Shown: piece by piece, positions 19,311 to 28,745 of the stretch
Layout of the letters: every line of letters begins with the position of its first letter
How positions within the stretch are numbered: the stretch's first letter is position 1
Assembly: GCF_900452515.1 (NCBI RefSeq)
Contig: NZ_UGNW01000001.1
Span: forward strand, 1,736,001 to 1,800,000
DNA length: 64,000 nucleotides
Source of the DNA: Legionella birminghamensis
Lineage (GTDB): Bacteria > Pseudomonadota > Gammaproteobacteria > Legionellales > Legionellaceae
Direction: 5' to 3'
Translations under genes and position numbers: made by a program
Notes under the pieces: generated by a model
The model's database searches: none
The model's input: only the letters and a program-made list of their open reading frames with translations
Told to the model about the DNA's origin: nothing

Positions 19311-20033
19311 TTATTTACTGGCTTTTCTTTGTTTGCGTCGAGAACGTCTAAATATATTGAGCAATTCCACACTAATTGAAAAACCCATAGCAAAATAAAT
19401 ATAGCCTCGCGGAACATGAAAAGAGAAGCTGTCGGCAATCAGAACCGTCCCAATCAGAATAAGGAATGATAAAGCCAGCATTTTAATGGTTGGATGTTTA
19501 TCAATGAAACGGCTGACAGACTCACTGGCATAGATCATAACCAAAATAGCACAGGAGATTGCAATCGCCATTACCCAAAAGCGGGTAGTCAACCCAATTG
19601 CCGTTAAAACACTATCCAGCGAAAATACCACATCCATTATTGCAACTTGCGTAATAACACCTTTAAATGTTGTTTTTCTGGTCGACTTATTAATCATCAT
19701 TGCAGGTTCTTCACCCACTTCATCATGAATTTCCTGAGTAGCCTTAACAATTAGAAATGCGCCGCCAGCGAAAAGAAAAATATCCCGTCCAGAAAAAGAG
19801 AATTCCCCAATTGAAAATAATGGATGCTGAAGTTTTGCCAGCCAGATTGCTGAAGCCAGCAAACATAATCGGGTTACCCATGCAAATGTAAGTCCCCATC
19901 GCCTCGCGGATCGGCGTTGTTCTGCTGGTAATTTTTCAGTCAGTATCGATAGAAAAATCAGATTGTCTATCCCTAAAACAATTTCCAATATAATTAGCGC
20001 TAACAGACTAAAAATAATTTCCAATATATCCAT
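19311..20033 (-). CDS. TerC-family integral membrane protein
   Basis: 240-residue TerC/YgdQ protein with about seven membrane segments. The conserved acidic membrane motifs are EIVLGIDNLIFLSIL near residue 17 and MDVVFSLDSVLTAIG near residue 133, which in the family are implicated in metal (manganese) export. It has a basic tail (RRSRRKQRKASK). It is convergent with tal and divergent from pcnB. No other tellurite-resistance genes are nearby, so a metal-homeostasis role is more likely than tellurium resistance. Confidence 0.88.
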   Translation of the reverse strand: MDILEIIFSLLALIILEIVLGIDNLIFLSILTEKLPAEQRRSARRWGLTFAWVTRLCLLASAIWLAKLQHPLFSIGEFSFSGRDIFLFAGGAFLIVKATQEIHDEVGEEPAMMINKSTRKTTFKGVITQVAIMDVVFSLDSVLTAIGLTTRFWVMAIAISCAILVMIYASESVSRFIDKHPTIKMLALSFLILIGTVLIADSFSFHVPRGYIYFAMGFSISVELLNIFRRSRRKQRKASK

Positions 20034-20121
20034 TTCTTAATTCTCATCGGCTTGAAAACGTGACTATAAAAGCTGAACTTTTAACAGGAATAAACATCTG
20101 ACTTAAATTTACACATAACCA

Positions 20122-20151
20122 TTTCACTTTATTACATATCTTAGCTATAAT
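20122..20151 (+). promoter_or_regulatory. Possible sigma-70 promoter of pcnB
   Basis: A perfect TATAAT at 20146-20151 lies 18 bases after TTTCAC (20122-20127). It would start transcription about 30 bases before the pcnB ribosome site. The -35 match is weak. Confidence 0.45.
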
Positions 20152-20176
20152 AGACAGCGTTATACAATCTTTATTT

Positions 20177-20182
20177 AGGTGA
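20177..20182 (+). promoter_or_regulatory. Ribosome binding site AGGTGA that points to an AUU start
   Basis: AGGTGA is an extended anti-Shine-Dalgarno match. It overlaps the only GTG (20179-20181) that could open pcnB, and stands 8 bases before an in-frame ATT at 20191. Its position decides against the GTG and for the ATT. Confidence 0.55.
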
Positions 20183-20190
20183 CCACAATA

Positions 20191-21522
20191 ATTAAGTTAA
20201 TCAAAAAGCTGCTGCGGAAGAGCAGAGGAAAGCATATTCCCATTGAAGCCAGCTTCATTATACCGCGCAGTCATCATAATGTTTCGAAAACGGATATTAG
20301 CCCAAATGCCTTGAAGGTTTTAAATCGCCTGAATGGTGCAGGGTTTCAGGCCTATTTGGTAGGTGGAAGCGTCCGGGATCTGTTATTAGGCCAGGCTCCT
20401 AAAGATTTTGATGTTGCCACTAATGCTACTCCTAATCAAATAAGAAGTTTATTCAGAAACGCCCGCATTATTGGCCGCCGCTTCAAATTAGTTCATATCA
20501 TTTTTCACCGTGATATTATTGAAGTAGCTACATTCCGCGGTAATCAGTCAGTTGATGAAAGCCAGGAGGTCAATGAACGCGGCATGCTGGTTCGTGATAA
20601 TGTCTATGGCAGTCTTGACGAGGATGCCTGGCGCCGGGATTTTACCGTGAATTCACTTTATTATAACATTGAAGATTCTTCGATAGTGGACTTCACCGGC
20701 GGTGTCGAAGACATCCATCGCAGGCAACTACGCATGATTGGTAATCCTGACGTTCGCTATCAGGAAGATCCTGTCCGAATGCTGCGCGCGATTCGCTTTA
20801 GCGCCAAATTGAATTTTGATCTGGAAGCGGCAACTGCAAAGCCATTAAAGAAAATGAGCTCACTGATTCGTCATGTTTCCAGTTCAAGGTTATTTGATGA
20901 AATAACCAAACTTTATCAGTGCGGCCAAGGTGAAGCTGTTCAACGCCTTCTGATTGAGCATGGATTATTCGAAGAGTTATTTACACAAACCTCCCAGCTG
21001 CTCAGCTCGGAGTATCCAGTCAGTGCATTATTAGGTATTGCACTGGAAAGTACTGATACCAGAATCCAGGGCAATAAGCCGGTAACTCCAGCATTCCTGT
21101 TTGCCGTACTACTATGGTTCCCTTTGAAACGACAGGCCAGTATTTATCAAGAGGCAGAAAATTTGCCACCTTTAGCGGCACTTGAAAAAGCAATGAACCA
21201 TGTTATTTTTGAGCAGAATAAAGTCATTGCTATTCCCAAACGCTATACCCAGGTCATTCGTGAAATCTGGCTTCTCCAATTCCGCTTTACCAAGCGGCAT
21301 GGAGGCCGGGCGTTTAATCTTTTACAGCACCCTCGTTTTAGAGCTGCTTTTGATTTTCTAGCCTTACGTGCACTTGCTGGTGATGAGTCTATGGATCTTG
21401 CCCAATGGTGGACGAGTTTTCAGGATGCTGACGAGACACGACAGCATGAGATGATCAGCGAAATATCGCCTCCGCCTTCGCGCAAACCCAGACGAAGATA
21501 CCGAAGCAAATCGGTTTCATAA
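20191..21522 (+). CDS. pcnB: Poly(A) polymerase I PcnB, probable AUU start
   Basis: 443-residue poly(A) polymerase that adds 3' A-tails to RNA for decay. The nucleotidyltransferase core reads AYLVGGSVRDLLLGQAPKDFDVATNA with the DxD pair (FDVAT), then RRFKLVHIIFHRDIIEVATFRG, EDAWRRDFTVNSLYYN, and the basic C-terminus RKPRRRYRSKS. No ATG exists near the conserved N-terminus. AGGTGA is 8 bases before ATT at 20191; the in-frame GTG at 20179 lies within that site. E. coli pcnB is known to start at AUU. folK overlaps its stop by one base. Confidence 0.9.
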   Translation: MKLIKKLLRKSRGKHIPIEASFIIPRSHHNVSKTDISPNALKVLNRLNGAGFQAYLVGGSVRDLLLGQAPKDFDVATNATPNQIRSLFRNARIIGRRFKLVHIIFHRDIIEVATFRGNQSVDESQEVNERGMLVRDNVYGSLDEDAWRRDFTVNSLYYNIEDSSIVDFTGGVEDIHRRQLRMIGNPDVRYQEDPVRMLRAIRFSAKLNFDLEAATAKPLKKMSSLIRHVSSSRLFDEITKLYQCGQGEAVQRLLIEHGLFEELFTQTSQLLSSEYPVSALLGIALESTDTRIQGNKPVTPAFLFAVLLWFPLKRQASIYQEAENLPPLAALEKAMNHVIFEQNKVIAIPKRYTQVIREIWLLQFRFTKRHGGRAFNLLQHPRFRAAFDFLALRALAGDESMDLAQWWTSFQDADETRQHEMISEISPPPSRKPRRRYRSKSVS

Positions 21523-21998
21523 TGATTTGCTATCTAGCTTTGGGGAGTAATTTGAAAAGGCCTGAAAGGCAAATCCGAACTGCCATTCAGGCAGTTGCCC
21601 GTTTACCCAAAACCCGGCTTCTAAAAAAAGCCGGGTTTTATAAGAGCCTCGCCTGGGGCAGAAAAGTACAACCTTCATTTTGTAACACGGTTGTTCAAGT
21701 CAAAACTCAGCTATCCCCTTTTGTTTTGCTGCAGAAATGCCAACAAATTGAAAAAAGATTTGGTAGAATTCGAAGAATACGCTGGGGCTCCCGCACATTG
21801 GATATTGATATACTCATTTTCGGTTCAATTGACTCACAACACCCGGAGCTCCAAATCCCACACCCTCGCTTGTTAGAGCGCGACTTTATGTTCCTTCCTT
21901 TACTGGAAATTGCACCGGATCTTTGTCTACCCAACGGCAGTAAGGTTTCTGACTCAATCGCCAAATACCCCATTCGAACCTGCTTTACATCGAAATAA
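21522..21998 (+). CDS. folK: 2-amino-4-hydroxy-6-hydroxymethyldihydropteridine pyrophosphokinase FolK
   Basis: 158-residue HPPK, which pyrophosphorylates 6-hydroxymethyl-dihydropterin in folate synthesis. The start YLALGSNL and the signature RIRRIRWGSRTLDIDILIFG, with the Mg-binding DID, are intact, followed by IPHPRLLERDFMFLPLLEIAPD. Its ATG overlaps the pcnB stop (TAATG), so translation is coupled; pcnB-folK is a conserved gammaproteobacterial pair. Confidence 0.96.
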   Translation: MICYLALGSNLKRPERQIRTAIQAVARLPKTRLLKKAGFYKSLAWGRKVQPSFCNTVVQVKTQLSPFVLLQKCQQIEKRFGRIRRIRWGSRTLDIDILIFGSIDSQHPELQIPHPRLLERDFMFLPLLEIAPDLCLPNGSKVSDSIAKYPIRTCFTSK

Positions 21999-22084
21999 CA
22001 AAACATGCATTAGCTGCCCCATTTATTGACAACCCATCCCGCTACTGAATAAAATACAGGCTTTCAAGCTTGGTGAAATGGGTA

Positions 22085-23890
22085 ATGTCTCGAACTTTAA
22101 TGCACGCGGAGCAAATAATAAAATTGCTTGGTACTTATTACAATATTGATTGCTCAGCTTATAGGAATATCAAATTCCAGGATATGAATGATTTTATTTA
22201 TTTTTCCCAGAATAAAAACAAGAATAATTTTGAACCTTTGGATTATATCCCCACTGAAAAAGAATTTATAAAAAACGAACCATTGCGAACACTAATCATT
22301 TCAATCTTAATTAGCGATTCTTTCGCATTTATGAATGAACAAACTTTAATCTCAGCAGACTATTTCAAAAGCAAATTATCAAAAGTTCAGGATTACGTTA
22401 AAAGCAGTTATCCCTCCTACACGCCAGCGCAACGTGCCCTGAAAGTGGATGCGATAGAATTCCTGGTCTGTCAAATGATTGGTTTAAGGTTGGTTAAAGA
22501 AATCAGAGCGCAAAATATTCCATTTCCTTTTGAAAAAATAAGCCAGCTTGATGCTGCAAGTGATTTGAAAGATTTACAAAAACTTTTAACTCAGATTCGC
22601 AGCGGAAATGCCAAGCTTAGACCAGTGAAGTTCGATAGCAGCTTTCCACAAGACATGGCTGGCGCTATGCTTTCACGGAGCTATACCCACTTACAGCGTT
22701 ATGCAGTCAGTACTGGGCGGCGGGGAGATGCAAATCATTCCCCCATCAGTGTATGGAGTCAGGACAACATGACCTCCATGTTCTGTGGAATTCTTCGTCA
22801 AAAAGCAATGAAGGCAAGAAGGGCAACAGAAACACTGGATTCCTATCAATTTGACAGATTTTCTATGGAGCTCACACCAGCGAAAATCCGATTTGAACTT
22901 ATGAGAAAATATGGTGTCAATCAATCCCATCCGCTTTATGTAGGTGTTCTGATTCATTTTCTGACAAAGACATACAATGCAGATATTAAACGCTATCTTG
23001 ACTTGTGCATGGGCTGGGGCGATCGCCTTGTTGGTGCATTTGGCGCCGCCGTGCTGGGTCTCGAGCGCTATGTAGGCACAGATCCTAACACCAGCTTGGA
23101 GTCGGCCTATAAAGGGCTTGTTGACGAGCATCAGCCACAAGGCTTTCAATCCTTCATATACAATAAGCCAATGGAAAATTGCACCTCCGCGGAGCTTTGT
23201 CCGAATAATCAGACTAATGAATTAATGTATACTTCTCCCCCTTATTTTAATTTAGAAAAGTATCCAGGAAATAATCAATCCCACGTTCTGTATAATAATT
23301 ACGAAACATGGCGTGAAAATTTTCTGTATACATTGATTAAACAAGCATGCAATGGACTGAGCGTCGGTGGATTTATTGCCATTGAAATGGGTAATGCTGT
23401 GAATAAATCGTTCAACATTTCAAACGATATCCGAAGCTATGTAAGCAAATGCATATTCCTGCAGGGACTTGGCGAATTTTTAAATACGCGCGGAAAAATC
23501 TCTACCCCAACCATATTATTTCGTTTTACTGGTGACAATCACTTGGAAGCTCCCTTCTGCTTACCCACAACAGAGGCAACCAGTTTTACACAATCAAGCG
23601 ACGAATTCGCTGCTGCATCTGCTTTGCTGGACATGTCTTCGCCAATATTCCAGGATCATCTGACAGATGATACGCAGGAGCCTTTATCGAAACGATCGGT
23701 TGATTCTGGGGGTAATGAGGAGAATGCCAATGTCAAGAAATTAAAGCCGGCCGCAATGCGCTCAGAACACAAAATAAGTACTGCAATGATGCTGGTGAAA
23801 AAAGGATTCCTCTCTATCAAACAAACTTCTTATTTACCTCCCGCAGAACCTACGGATACACCGGGGGACATATTCACCTTCCCTGCATAA
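22085..23890 (+). CDS. Orphan DNA methyltransferase-like protein
   Basis: 601 aa. A SAM-dependent DNA methyltransferase core is visible: motif I-like LDLCMGWGDRLVGAF from residue 305, YVGTDPN after it, and the catalytic TSPPYF (SPPY at 384-387) typical of N6-adenine or N4-cytosine enzymes. A 300-residue N-terminal helical region and a 110-residue Ser/Thr/Glu-rich C-terminal tail flank it. GGTGA stands 8 bases before the ATG at 22085, preferred to the GTG at 22070. No restriction nuclease or specificity subunit is adjacent. Phage-derived, regulatory or secreted roles are all possible. Confidence 0.7.
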   Translation: MSRTLMHAEQIIKLLGTYYNIDCSAYRNIKFQDMNDFIYFSQNKNKNNFEPLDYIPTEKEFIKNEPLRTLIISILISDSFAFMNEQTLISADYFKSKLSKVQDYVKSSYPSYTPAQRALKVDAIEFLVCQMIGLRLVKEIRAQNIPFPFEKISQLDAASDLKDLQKLLTQIRSGNAKLRPVKFDSSFPQDMAGAMLSRSYTHLQRYAVSTGRRGDANHSPISVWSQDNMTSMFCGILRQKAMKARRATETLDSYQFDRFSMELTPAKIRFELMRKYGVNQSHPLYVGVLIHFLTKTYNADIKRYLDLCMGWGDRLVGAFGAAVLGLERYVGTDPNTSLESAYKGLVDEHQPQGFQSFIYNKPMENCTSAELCPNNQTNELMYTSPPYFNLEKYPGNNQSHVLYNNYETWRENFLYTLIKQACNGLSVGGFIAIEMGNAVNKSFNISNDIRSYVSKCIFLQGLGEFLNTRGKISTPTILFRFTGDNHLEAPFCLPTTEATSFTQSSDEFAAASALLDMSSPIFQDHLTDDTQEPLSKRSVDSGGNEENANVKKLKPAAMRSEHKISTAMMLVKKGFLSIKQTSYLPPAEPTDTPGDIFTFPA

Positions 23891-23984
23891 ATACCAATAA
23901 GCTGGGCTATAAATCTCAGCGAAGTCGAATCCGCAGGTTGTTGTTTTATATTAAAGAAACTACAATGATAGAGACAATTGTTTT

Positions 23985-24422
23985 ATGGATGATGCTATCG
24001 TGTATAAAAAAATCCTACACGCGACAGACTTAAGGGAAAATCATATGGCATGGTGCCAGCAAGCGGTTAAGCTGGCGAAAGCATTTGATGCACAAATTTA
24101 TTTTCTTCATGTAATTGAACCACCCAAATCACTTCAATTTGCACAAAGCCTAGGATTTGCTGAAATTGCCAAGCCTTCCAAGGAGGATGCACAAACGGTT
24201 ATGGGTTTGCTAGGTGAAAGTCTGGATGTTCCCGTTGCGCAACAGTATATTGAAATTGGTTCTGCCTCTCAGCACATTTTAGAGAAAATTAATGAATTAG
24301 GCTGTGATTTAGTCATTCTAGGCAGCCATAGCTCCAATATGCCTTCCTTTTTAGGCAGCACGGCCAATGCAGTGATGCATCATGCGGCTTGTGATGTGCT
24401 CACTTTAAGAAGCGGCTTGTAA
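23985..24422 (+). CDS. Universal stress protein UspA family
   Basis: 145-residue single-domain Usp. The N-terminal YKKILHATDL strand, VKLAKAFDAQIYFLHVIEPP, and the ATP-binding GSHSSNMPSFLGSTANAVM (G-x2-G-x9-G-S/T type) are recognisable, ending in CDVLTLR. It is presumably cytoplasmic and induced in stationary phase or stress, as for relatives. The start ATG at 23985 has no strong ribosome site; a GTG at about 24000 (VYKKI) is an alternative. It stands alone between the methyltransferase and a dispersed repeat. Confidence 0.9.
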   Translation: MDDAIVYKKILHATDLRENHMAWCQQAVKLAKAFDAQIYFLHVIEPPKSLQFAQSLGFAEIAKPSKEDAQTVMGLLGESLDVPVAQQYIEIGSASQHILEKINELGCDLVILGSHSSNMPSFLGSTANAVMHHAACDVLTLRSGL

Positions 24423-24450
24423 AGACTCTCCACCCTACCGGCACTATGCT

Positions 24451-24514
24451 GGATTGCTTCACTTTGTTCGCAAAGACGATCCGCCGTCATTGCGAGCCCA
24501 TGGCGAAGCAATCC
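24451..24514. repeat. Dispersed 'GGATTGCTTC...GAAGCAATCC' intergenic repeat
   Basis: Perfect 10-bp inverted arms GGATTGCTTC (24451-24460) and GAAGCAATCC (24505-24514) enclose ACGATCCGCCGTCATTGCGAGC. Versions of this GTCATTGCGAG...GAAGCAATCC element are widespread in intergenic DNA of many bacteria, including Legionella relatives. It separates the convergent usp and mutT genes, directly abutting the mutT stop codon. Confidence 0.75.
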
Positions 24515-24919
24515 CTATTCAGACACTGCTGACGAAAAGCTATCCTCAATCATAGAAATAATCTTAAGATTGGCTTCCGGAAACTCAAAATCATTCAGCT
24601 CCTGGAAACTTACCCATCTTAAATCAAGTTGGGACTCATTACAGGCTGCAGTGCCTGCAAATTTGGAAATTAGGAACACCTGAAGCTGCACTAATTTTGG
24701 CCCATAGGAATGAACCACTTCGCCTAGAAAATCAAAACGCTCTACAGCCAACCCCACCTCTTCATACACTTCCCGAATCAATGCCTCCGATGGGCTTTCA
24801 AGGTCTTCTACCTTACCGCCCGGAAATTCCCAAGCCCCTGGATGTGGAACATGCAGAGGCCTTTGGGTAATTAAAATTTTCTTGGCGCTATCCAGAATAA
24901 CCGCAACCGCTACTTTCAC
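24515..24919 (-). CDS. mutT: 8-oxo-dGTP diphosphatase MutT (Nudix)
   Basis: 134-residue Nudix hydrolase that removes oxidised guanine nucleotides from the pool. The Nudix box is complete: [30 protein letters not shown] and ITQRP are typical of MutT. The best start is the GTG at 24917-24919, preceded 6 bases upstream by GGAAG and overlapping the secA stop; the longer frame to 24970 lies inside secA. secA-mutT is a conserved gammaproteobacterial pair, and coupled translation is likely. Confidence 0.93.
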   Translation of the reverse strand: MKVAVAVILDSAKKILITQRPLHVPHPGAWEFPGGKVEDLESPSEALIREVYEEVGLAVERFDFLGEVVHSYGPKLVQLQVFLISKFAGTAACNESQLDLRWVSFQELNDFEFPEANLKIISMIEDSFSSAVSE

Positions 24920-27618
24920 ACTAAACTTCCGTGGCAGCTTTTGTATTTCTTGCCGGAACCACAGGGACAAGGTTCATTGCGCCCGACTTTTTGCTCAGTC
25001 CGGCGAAATGTAGTTTGTCCGGCTTCTTCCTGATTGCTTTGAGCCATAGCAGATTCGTCTTCATGGATAAACTGCATTTTCTGAACTTGCTCAGAACGGC
25101 GTTGCTCCTCAACGGCATTGACATCCTCTTCAGTCTGCACCTGGACAGAAGTTAACAGGCGAATAATATCGTATTTCAGATTGTCGAGCATCATCGTAAA
25201 CAGGGTAAATGCTTCTCGCTTATACTCCTGCTTGGGATCTTTCTGGGCATATCCGCGCAGATGTATTCCCTGACGCAAATGGTCCATTGCAGCTAAATGT
25301 TCTCGCCATTGTGTATCCATGGTTTGCAGAATGACCGATTTTTCAAATTGAGCTAGTACTTCCCGCCCTGCCAGTTTCTCTTTCTCTTCATAACGGTTCA
25401 AACATAAAGCAAAAATGCGATCGCGGATTTCCTCTGGTTGCAGTGAGTGATCATTTTCAACCCAGCCTTCAACATCCGCTTTGATTTGGAAATCTTCCTG
25501 CAGAGTAGTCGATAAACCTTTTAAATCCCATTGATCTTCAAGGCTTTGCGGGGGTATGTAACTATCAACCAGCCCAAATATGACATCTTCCCGCATGGAA
25601 TTGACCACATCTTTAGGATCATCCATCGCCATAATTTCAGCACGTTGGCTATAGATCACTTTACGCTGATTATTAGCGACATTATCGTAATCAAGCAATT
25701 GTTTACGCACATCAAAATGATGCCCTTCCAATTTACGCTGCGCATTCTCAATGGCTTTTGTAACCAGATTATGCTCAATCGGTTCGCCCGGCTTCATCCC
25801 CAGGCGGCGCATCATATTGGCAACCCGCTCTGATGCGAAGATACGCATTAAATTATCTTCCAGCGACAGGTAAAACCGGCTGCTGCCTGGATCACCTTGC
25901 CGGCCCGCCCTTCCGCGCAACTGGTTATCGATACGACGGGACTCATGGCGCTCAGAGCCAATGATCCTTAACCCCCCTGCTTTCAATACTTCATCATGAC
26001 GCTGCTGCCATTCAGATTTCACTTTCTCACGATCAGCTTCCGAAGCTTCGGGAGGCAGTTCAGCCAGGGCGGCCGACAGACTTCCACCTAACACAATATC
26101 GGTTCCGCGGCCTGCCATATTGGTAGCAATCGTTACTACACCTGGCCGGCCTGCTTCAGCAATAATATGGGCTTCTTTCTCGTGGAATTTGGCGTTAAGC
26201 ACCTGATGCTTAATGGCAGCCTTATTTAATAATCGGCTGACCAGTTCAGAGGCTTCAATTGAAGCCGTTCCTACGAGCACAGGCTGGCGTCTGGTGATGC
26301 AATCCCGAATATCTTCGATGATAGCTTCATACTTATCCTGCTGGGTCAGATAAACCAAATCCGCTTGATCCTGGCGTTGCATTTGTCGGTTAGTGGGAAT
26401 AACAACAACTTCCAAATTATAAATTTGCTGGAATTCATAAGCTTCCGTATCCGCTGTTCCAGTCATACCAGCCAGTTTGTTATACAGACGGAAAAAATTC
26501 TGGAAGGTGATGGAAGCCAGGGTTTGGTTTTCATGTTGAATCGCAACACGCTCTTTCGCTTCGACGGCCTGGTGGAGGCCTTCAGACCAGCGGCGGCCAG
26601 GCATGGTACGCCCGGTGTGCTCATCAACAATAACAACCTGATTGTCTTTGACAATATAATCCACATCACGGTGAAACATAGCATGGGCACGTAAAGCTGC
26701 ATTCACATGATGCATCAGGATGATGTTACTGGCATGGTAGAGGCTCTCACCCGGATCCAGCAAACCCTCATTAGTGAGTAACTCCTCAATCAGTTGATGG
26801 CCGGACTCTGTGAGATGCGCCTGCTTTTGTTTTTCATCAACGGTATAATGGCCGTTATCCCCTTCCTCTTCCTGCTTCTTTAATTGGGGAATTAACTTGT
26901 TCACTTTAACATAAAAGTCAGAACTGCCTTCGGCAGCACCTGAAATAATCAAGGGTGTCCGCGCTTCGTCAATGAGAATAGAATCGACTTCGTCGACAAT
27001 AGCAAAATTTAATTCCCGCTGTACTTTATCAGCGAGGCTGAAAGCCATGTTGTCGCGCAGATAATCAAAGCCGAATTCATTATTAGTACCATACACAATA
27101 TCCGCTTTATACGCTTCCTGCTTGGCAGCATGCTGCATGTCCGGTGTAATAACTCCTACAGTCAAACCAAGAAATTCATAAATCGGCTTCATCCACTGGC
27201 TGTCACGTCGAGCCAGATAGTCGTTTACTGTAACCACGTGGACACCCAAGCCGCTAATTGCATTCAAGTAAGCGGGTAAAGTGGCTACCAGTGTTTTACC
27301 TTCCCCGGTTCTCATCTCGGCAATATTGCCTTCATGCAGGACCATTCCACCAATCAATTGCACATCAAAATGCCGCAGCCCCATGGTTCGCACAGACACT
27401 TCCCGCACCACGGCAAAGGCTTCAGCCAACATTTCATCCAGCGTTTCACCCTGCTCCAGACGAGCTTTAAACTCCTGGGTTTTAGCCGCCAACTGCTCAT
27501 CATTCAAGCTTTGCATCATTGGTTCAAATGCATTGATAGCCTGCACAACCTTTTCCATGCGCCTCAAGGTACGCTCATTTCGACTACCAAACATTTTTTT
27601 CATCAATGTATTTAGCAT
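24916..27618 (-). CDS. secA: Preprotein translocase ATPase SecA
   Basis: 900-residue SecA motor for Sec-dependent export at the inner membrane. [21 protein letters not shown] matches the family start. Walker A is [14 protein letters not shown] near residue 102-115, the DEAD-like box is [15 protein letters not shown], and [10 protein letters not shown] and [10 protein letters not shown] mark the second helicase lobe. The C-terminal zinc/SecB-binding tail is intact ([15 protein letters not shown]). Length equals that of E. coli SecA. The GDSL lipase gene diverges upstream. Confidence 0.98.
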   Translation of the reverse strand: MLNTLMKKMFGSRNERTLRRMEKVVQAINAFEPMMQSLNDEQLAAKTQEFKARLEQGETLDEMLAEAFAVVREVSVRTMGLRHFDVQLIGGMVLHEGNIAEMRTGEGKTLVATLPAYLNAISGLGVHVVTVNDYLARRDSQWMKPIYEFLGLTVGVITPDMQHAAKQEAYKADIVYGTNNEFGFDYLRDNMAFSLADKVQRELNFAIVDEVDSILIDEARTPLIISGAAEGSSDFYVKVNKLIPQLKKQEEEGDNGHYTVDEKQKQAHLTESGHQLIEELLTNEGLLDPGESLYHASNIILMHHVNAALRAHAMFHRDVDYIVKDNQVVIVDEHTGRTMPGRRWSEGLHQAVEAKERVAIQHENQTLASITFQNFFRLYNKLAGMTGTADTEAYEFQQIYNLEVVVIPTNRQMQRQDQADLVYLTQQDKYEAIIEDIRDCITRRQPVLVGTASIEASELVSRLLNKAAIKHQVLNAKFHEKEAHIIAEAGRPGVVTIATNMAGRGTDIVLGGSLSAALAELPPEASEADREKVKSEWQQRHDEVLKAGGLRIIGSERHESRRIDNQLRGRAGRQGDPGSSRFYLSLEDNLMRIFASERVANMMRRLGMKPGEPIEHNLVTKAIENAQRKLEGHHFDVRKQLLDYDNVANNQRKVIYSQRAEIMAMDDPKDVVNSMREDVIFGLVDSYIPPQSLEDQWDLKGLSTTLQEDFQIKADVEGWVENDHSLQPEEIRDRIFALCLNRYEEKEKLAGREVLAQFEKSVILQTMDTQWREHLAAMDHLRQGIHLRGYAQKDPKQEYKREAFTLFTMMLDNLKYDIIRLLTSVQVQTEEDVNAVEEQRRSEQVQKMQFIHEDESAMAQSNQEEAGQTTFRRTEQKVGRNEPCPCGSGKKYKSCHGSLV

Positions 27619-27759
27619 GGCCTAATAATCCCCTGTGATTTTTTGCACACCAAAAGCGCTTAATTTACTAGAATTAAAGAAAAATTGCCATGAATAAGAC
27701 TGGTTTCAGTGTAAATTAAGCCTTAAAACCAGTATAACAACATAAACCAAGGTCGCATT

Positions 27760-28599
27760 ATGAATATTCTGTGCCATTGTCTAATCATTATTTGTTTTTT
27801 ATTCCCTTCTTATGTACTCGCCAATCCTGTTATCCATCATTTAATTGTATTTGGGGACAGCCTTTCAGATCAGGGTTACAGCAAATATGGTGGATTTAAC
27901 CGGTATTCTAACGGACCCGTATGGCCAGAATACTTCATCCACAACTATCCTGGGCTGCAGTTAGAAGACTATGCCTGGGGAGGGGCAAAAACAGACAGTG
28001 GCAACTACAATGGTATGAACTGGTCTGGCTTACAATGGCAAATCGATCGCTATCACCCCGCTAATGATCCCTCCCATTCGTTGATTGTCATTTGGTGCGG
28101 TGTTAATGATTTAATTGAGGCAGATGCCAATCCAGGGCAATCGGCCCAAAATATCATTAACGCAATCGACGGATTAACTGAGAAAGGCGCGAGGCATCTT
28201 GTCATATTAACACTACCGGACATTACTCTGGCGCCTGCTTATAATGATCAGAGCCTGCCTGACTATGCGCATTATGCCGCAATAAAAGAACAGGTAAAAA
28301 ACCAGATTTACAGCTTCAATCAACGCCTGGTTTTTCTGGTTAATTTAAAAAAAGAATCGGTTAAACATAACGGGAGTCACATCAACATCCAGTTAATTGA
28401 TTTTTCCAACTTTCTAAATCAGCAAACTGGAAATTATAAAAACACCACTCAGCCATGGTTAGGTACCTACCAATATCCAGACCCTAAACGCTGGATGTGG
28501 TGGGATGCCTGGCATCCGATGACTGATGTCCACAAGAACATTTCAGGGCATTTAATAAAAGAACTCCGCAAAATAGGATATCAATTCGGGAGCAAATAA
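27760..28599 (+). CDS. Secreted GDSL/SGNH lipase (lysophospholipase PlaA-like)
   Basis: 279 aa with a signal peptide (hydrophobic 5-20, cleavage near VLA-N at 20-22). SGNH blocks: I FGDSLSDQG with nucleophile Ser near 34, II WGGAKTDSG, III WCGVNDL, and V DAWHPMTD with catalytic Asp/His. Legionella secretes a family of such phospholipases and acyltransferases (PlaA, PlaC, PlaD) through type II secretion; this looks like a member, but which one cannot be decided. AAGG lies 7 bases before the ATG. A second hydrolase follows. Confidence 0.85.
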   Translation: MNILCHCLIIICFLFPSYVLANPVIHHLIVFGDSLSDQGYSKYGGFNRYSNGPVWPEYFIHNYPGLQLEDYAWGGAKTDSGNYNGMNWSGLQWQIDRYHPANDPSHSLIVIWCGVNDLIEADANPGQSAQNIINAIDGLTEKGARHLVILTLPDITLAPAYNDQSLPDYAHYAAIKEQVKNQIYSFNQRLVFLVNLKKESVKHNGSHINIQLIDFSNFLNQQTGNYKNTTQPWLGTYQYPDPKRWMWWDAWHPMTDVHKNISGHLIKELRKIGYQFGSK

Positions 28600-28745
28600 T
28601 GCTTCATCCGAAGCCTGCAAATACAAAAGAAACAGCCATTTCATCGAAAGAAATCGAAAATTAGTTGCCTGTTAGTAGGAAATACTTGGATTTCAAATTT
28701 GAATATGATTCAATCGTCCACAGGGATTATTTTTTAAGGATAAAG

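Noticed and set aside
22691-23149. 152-codon reverse ORF
   Set aside because: Antisense within the methyltransferase gene, without a start site or recognisable motif.
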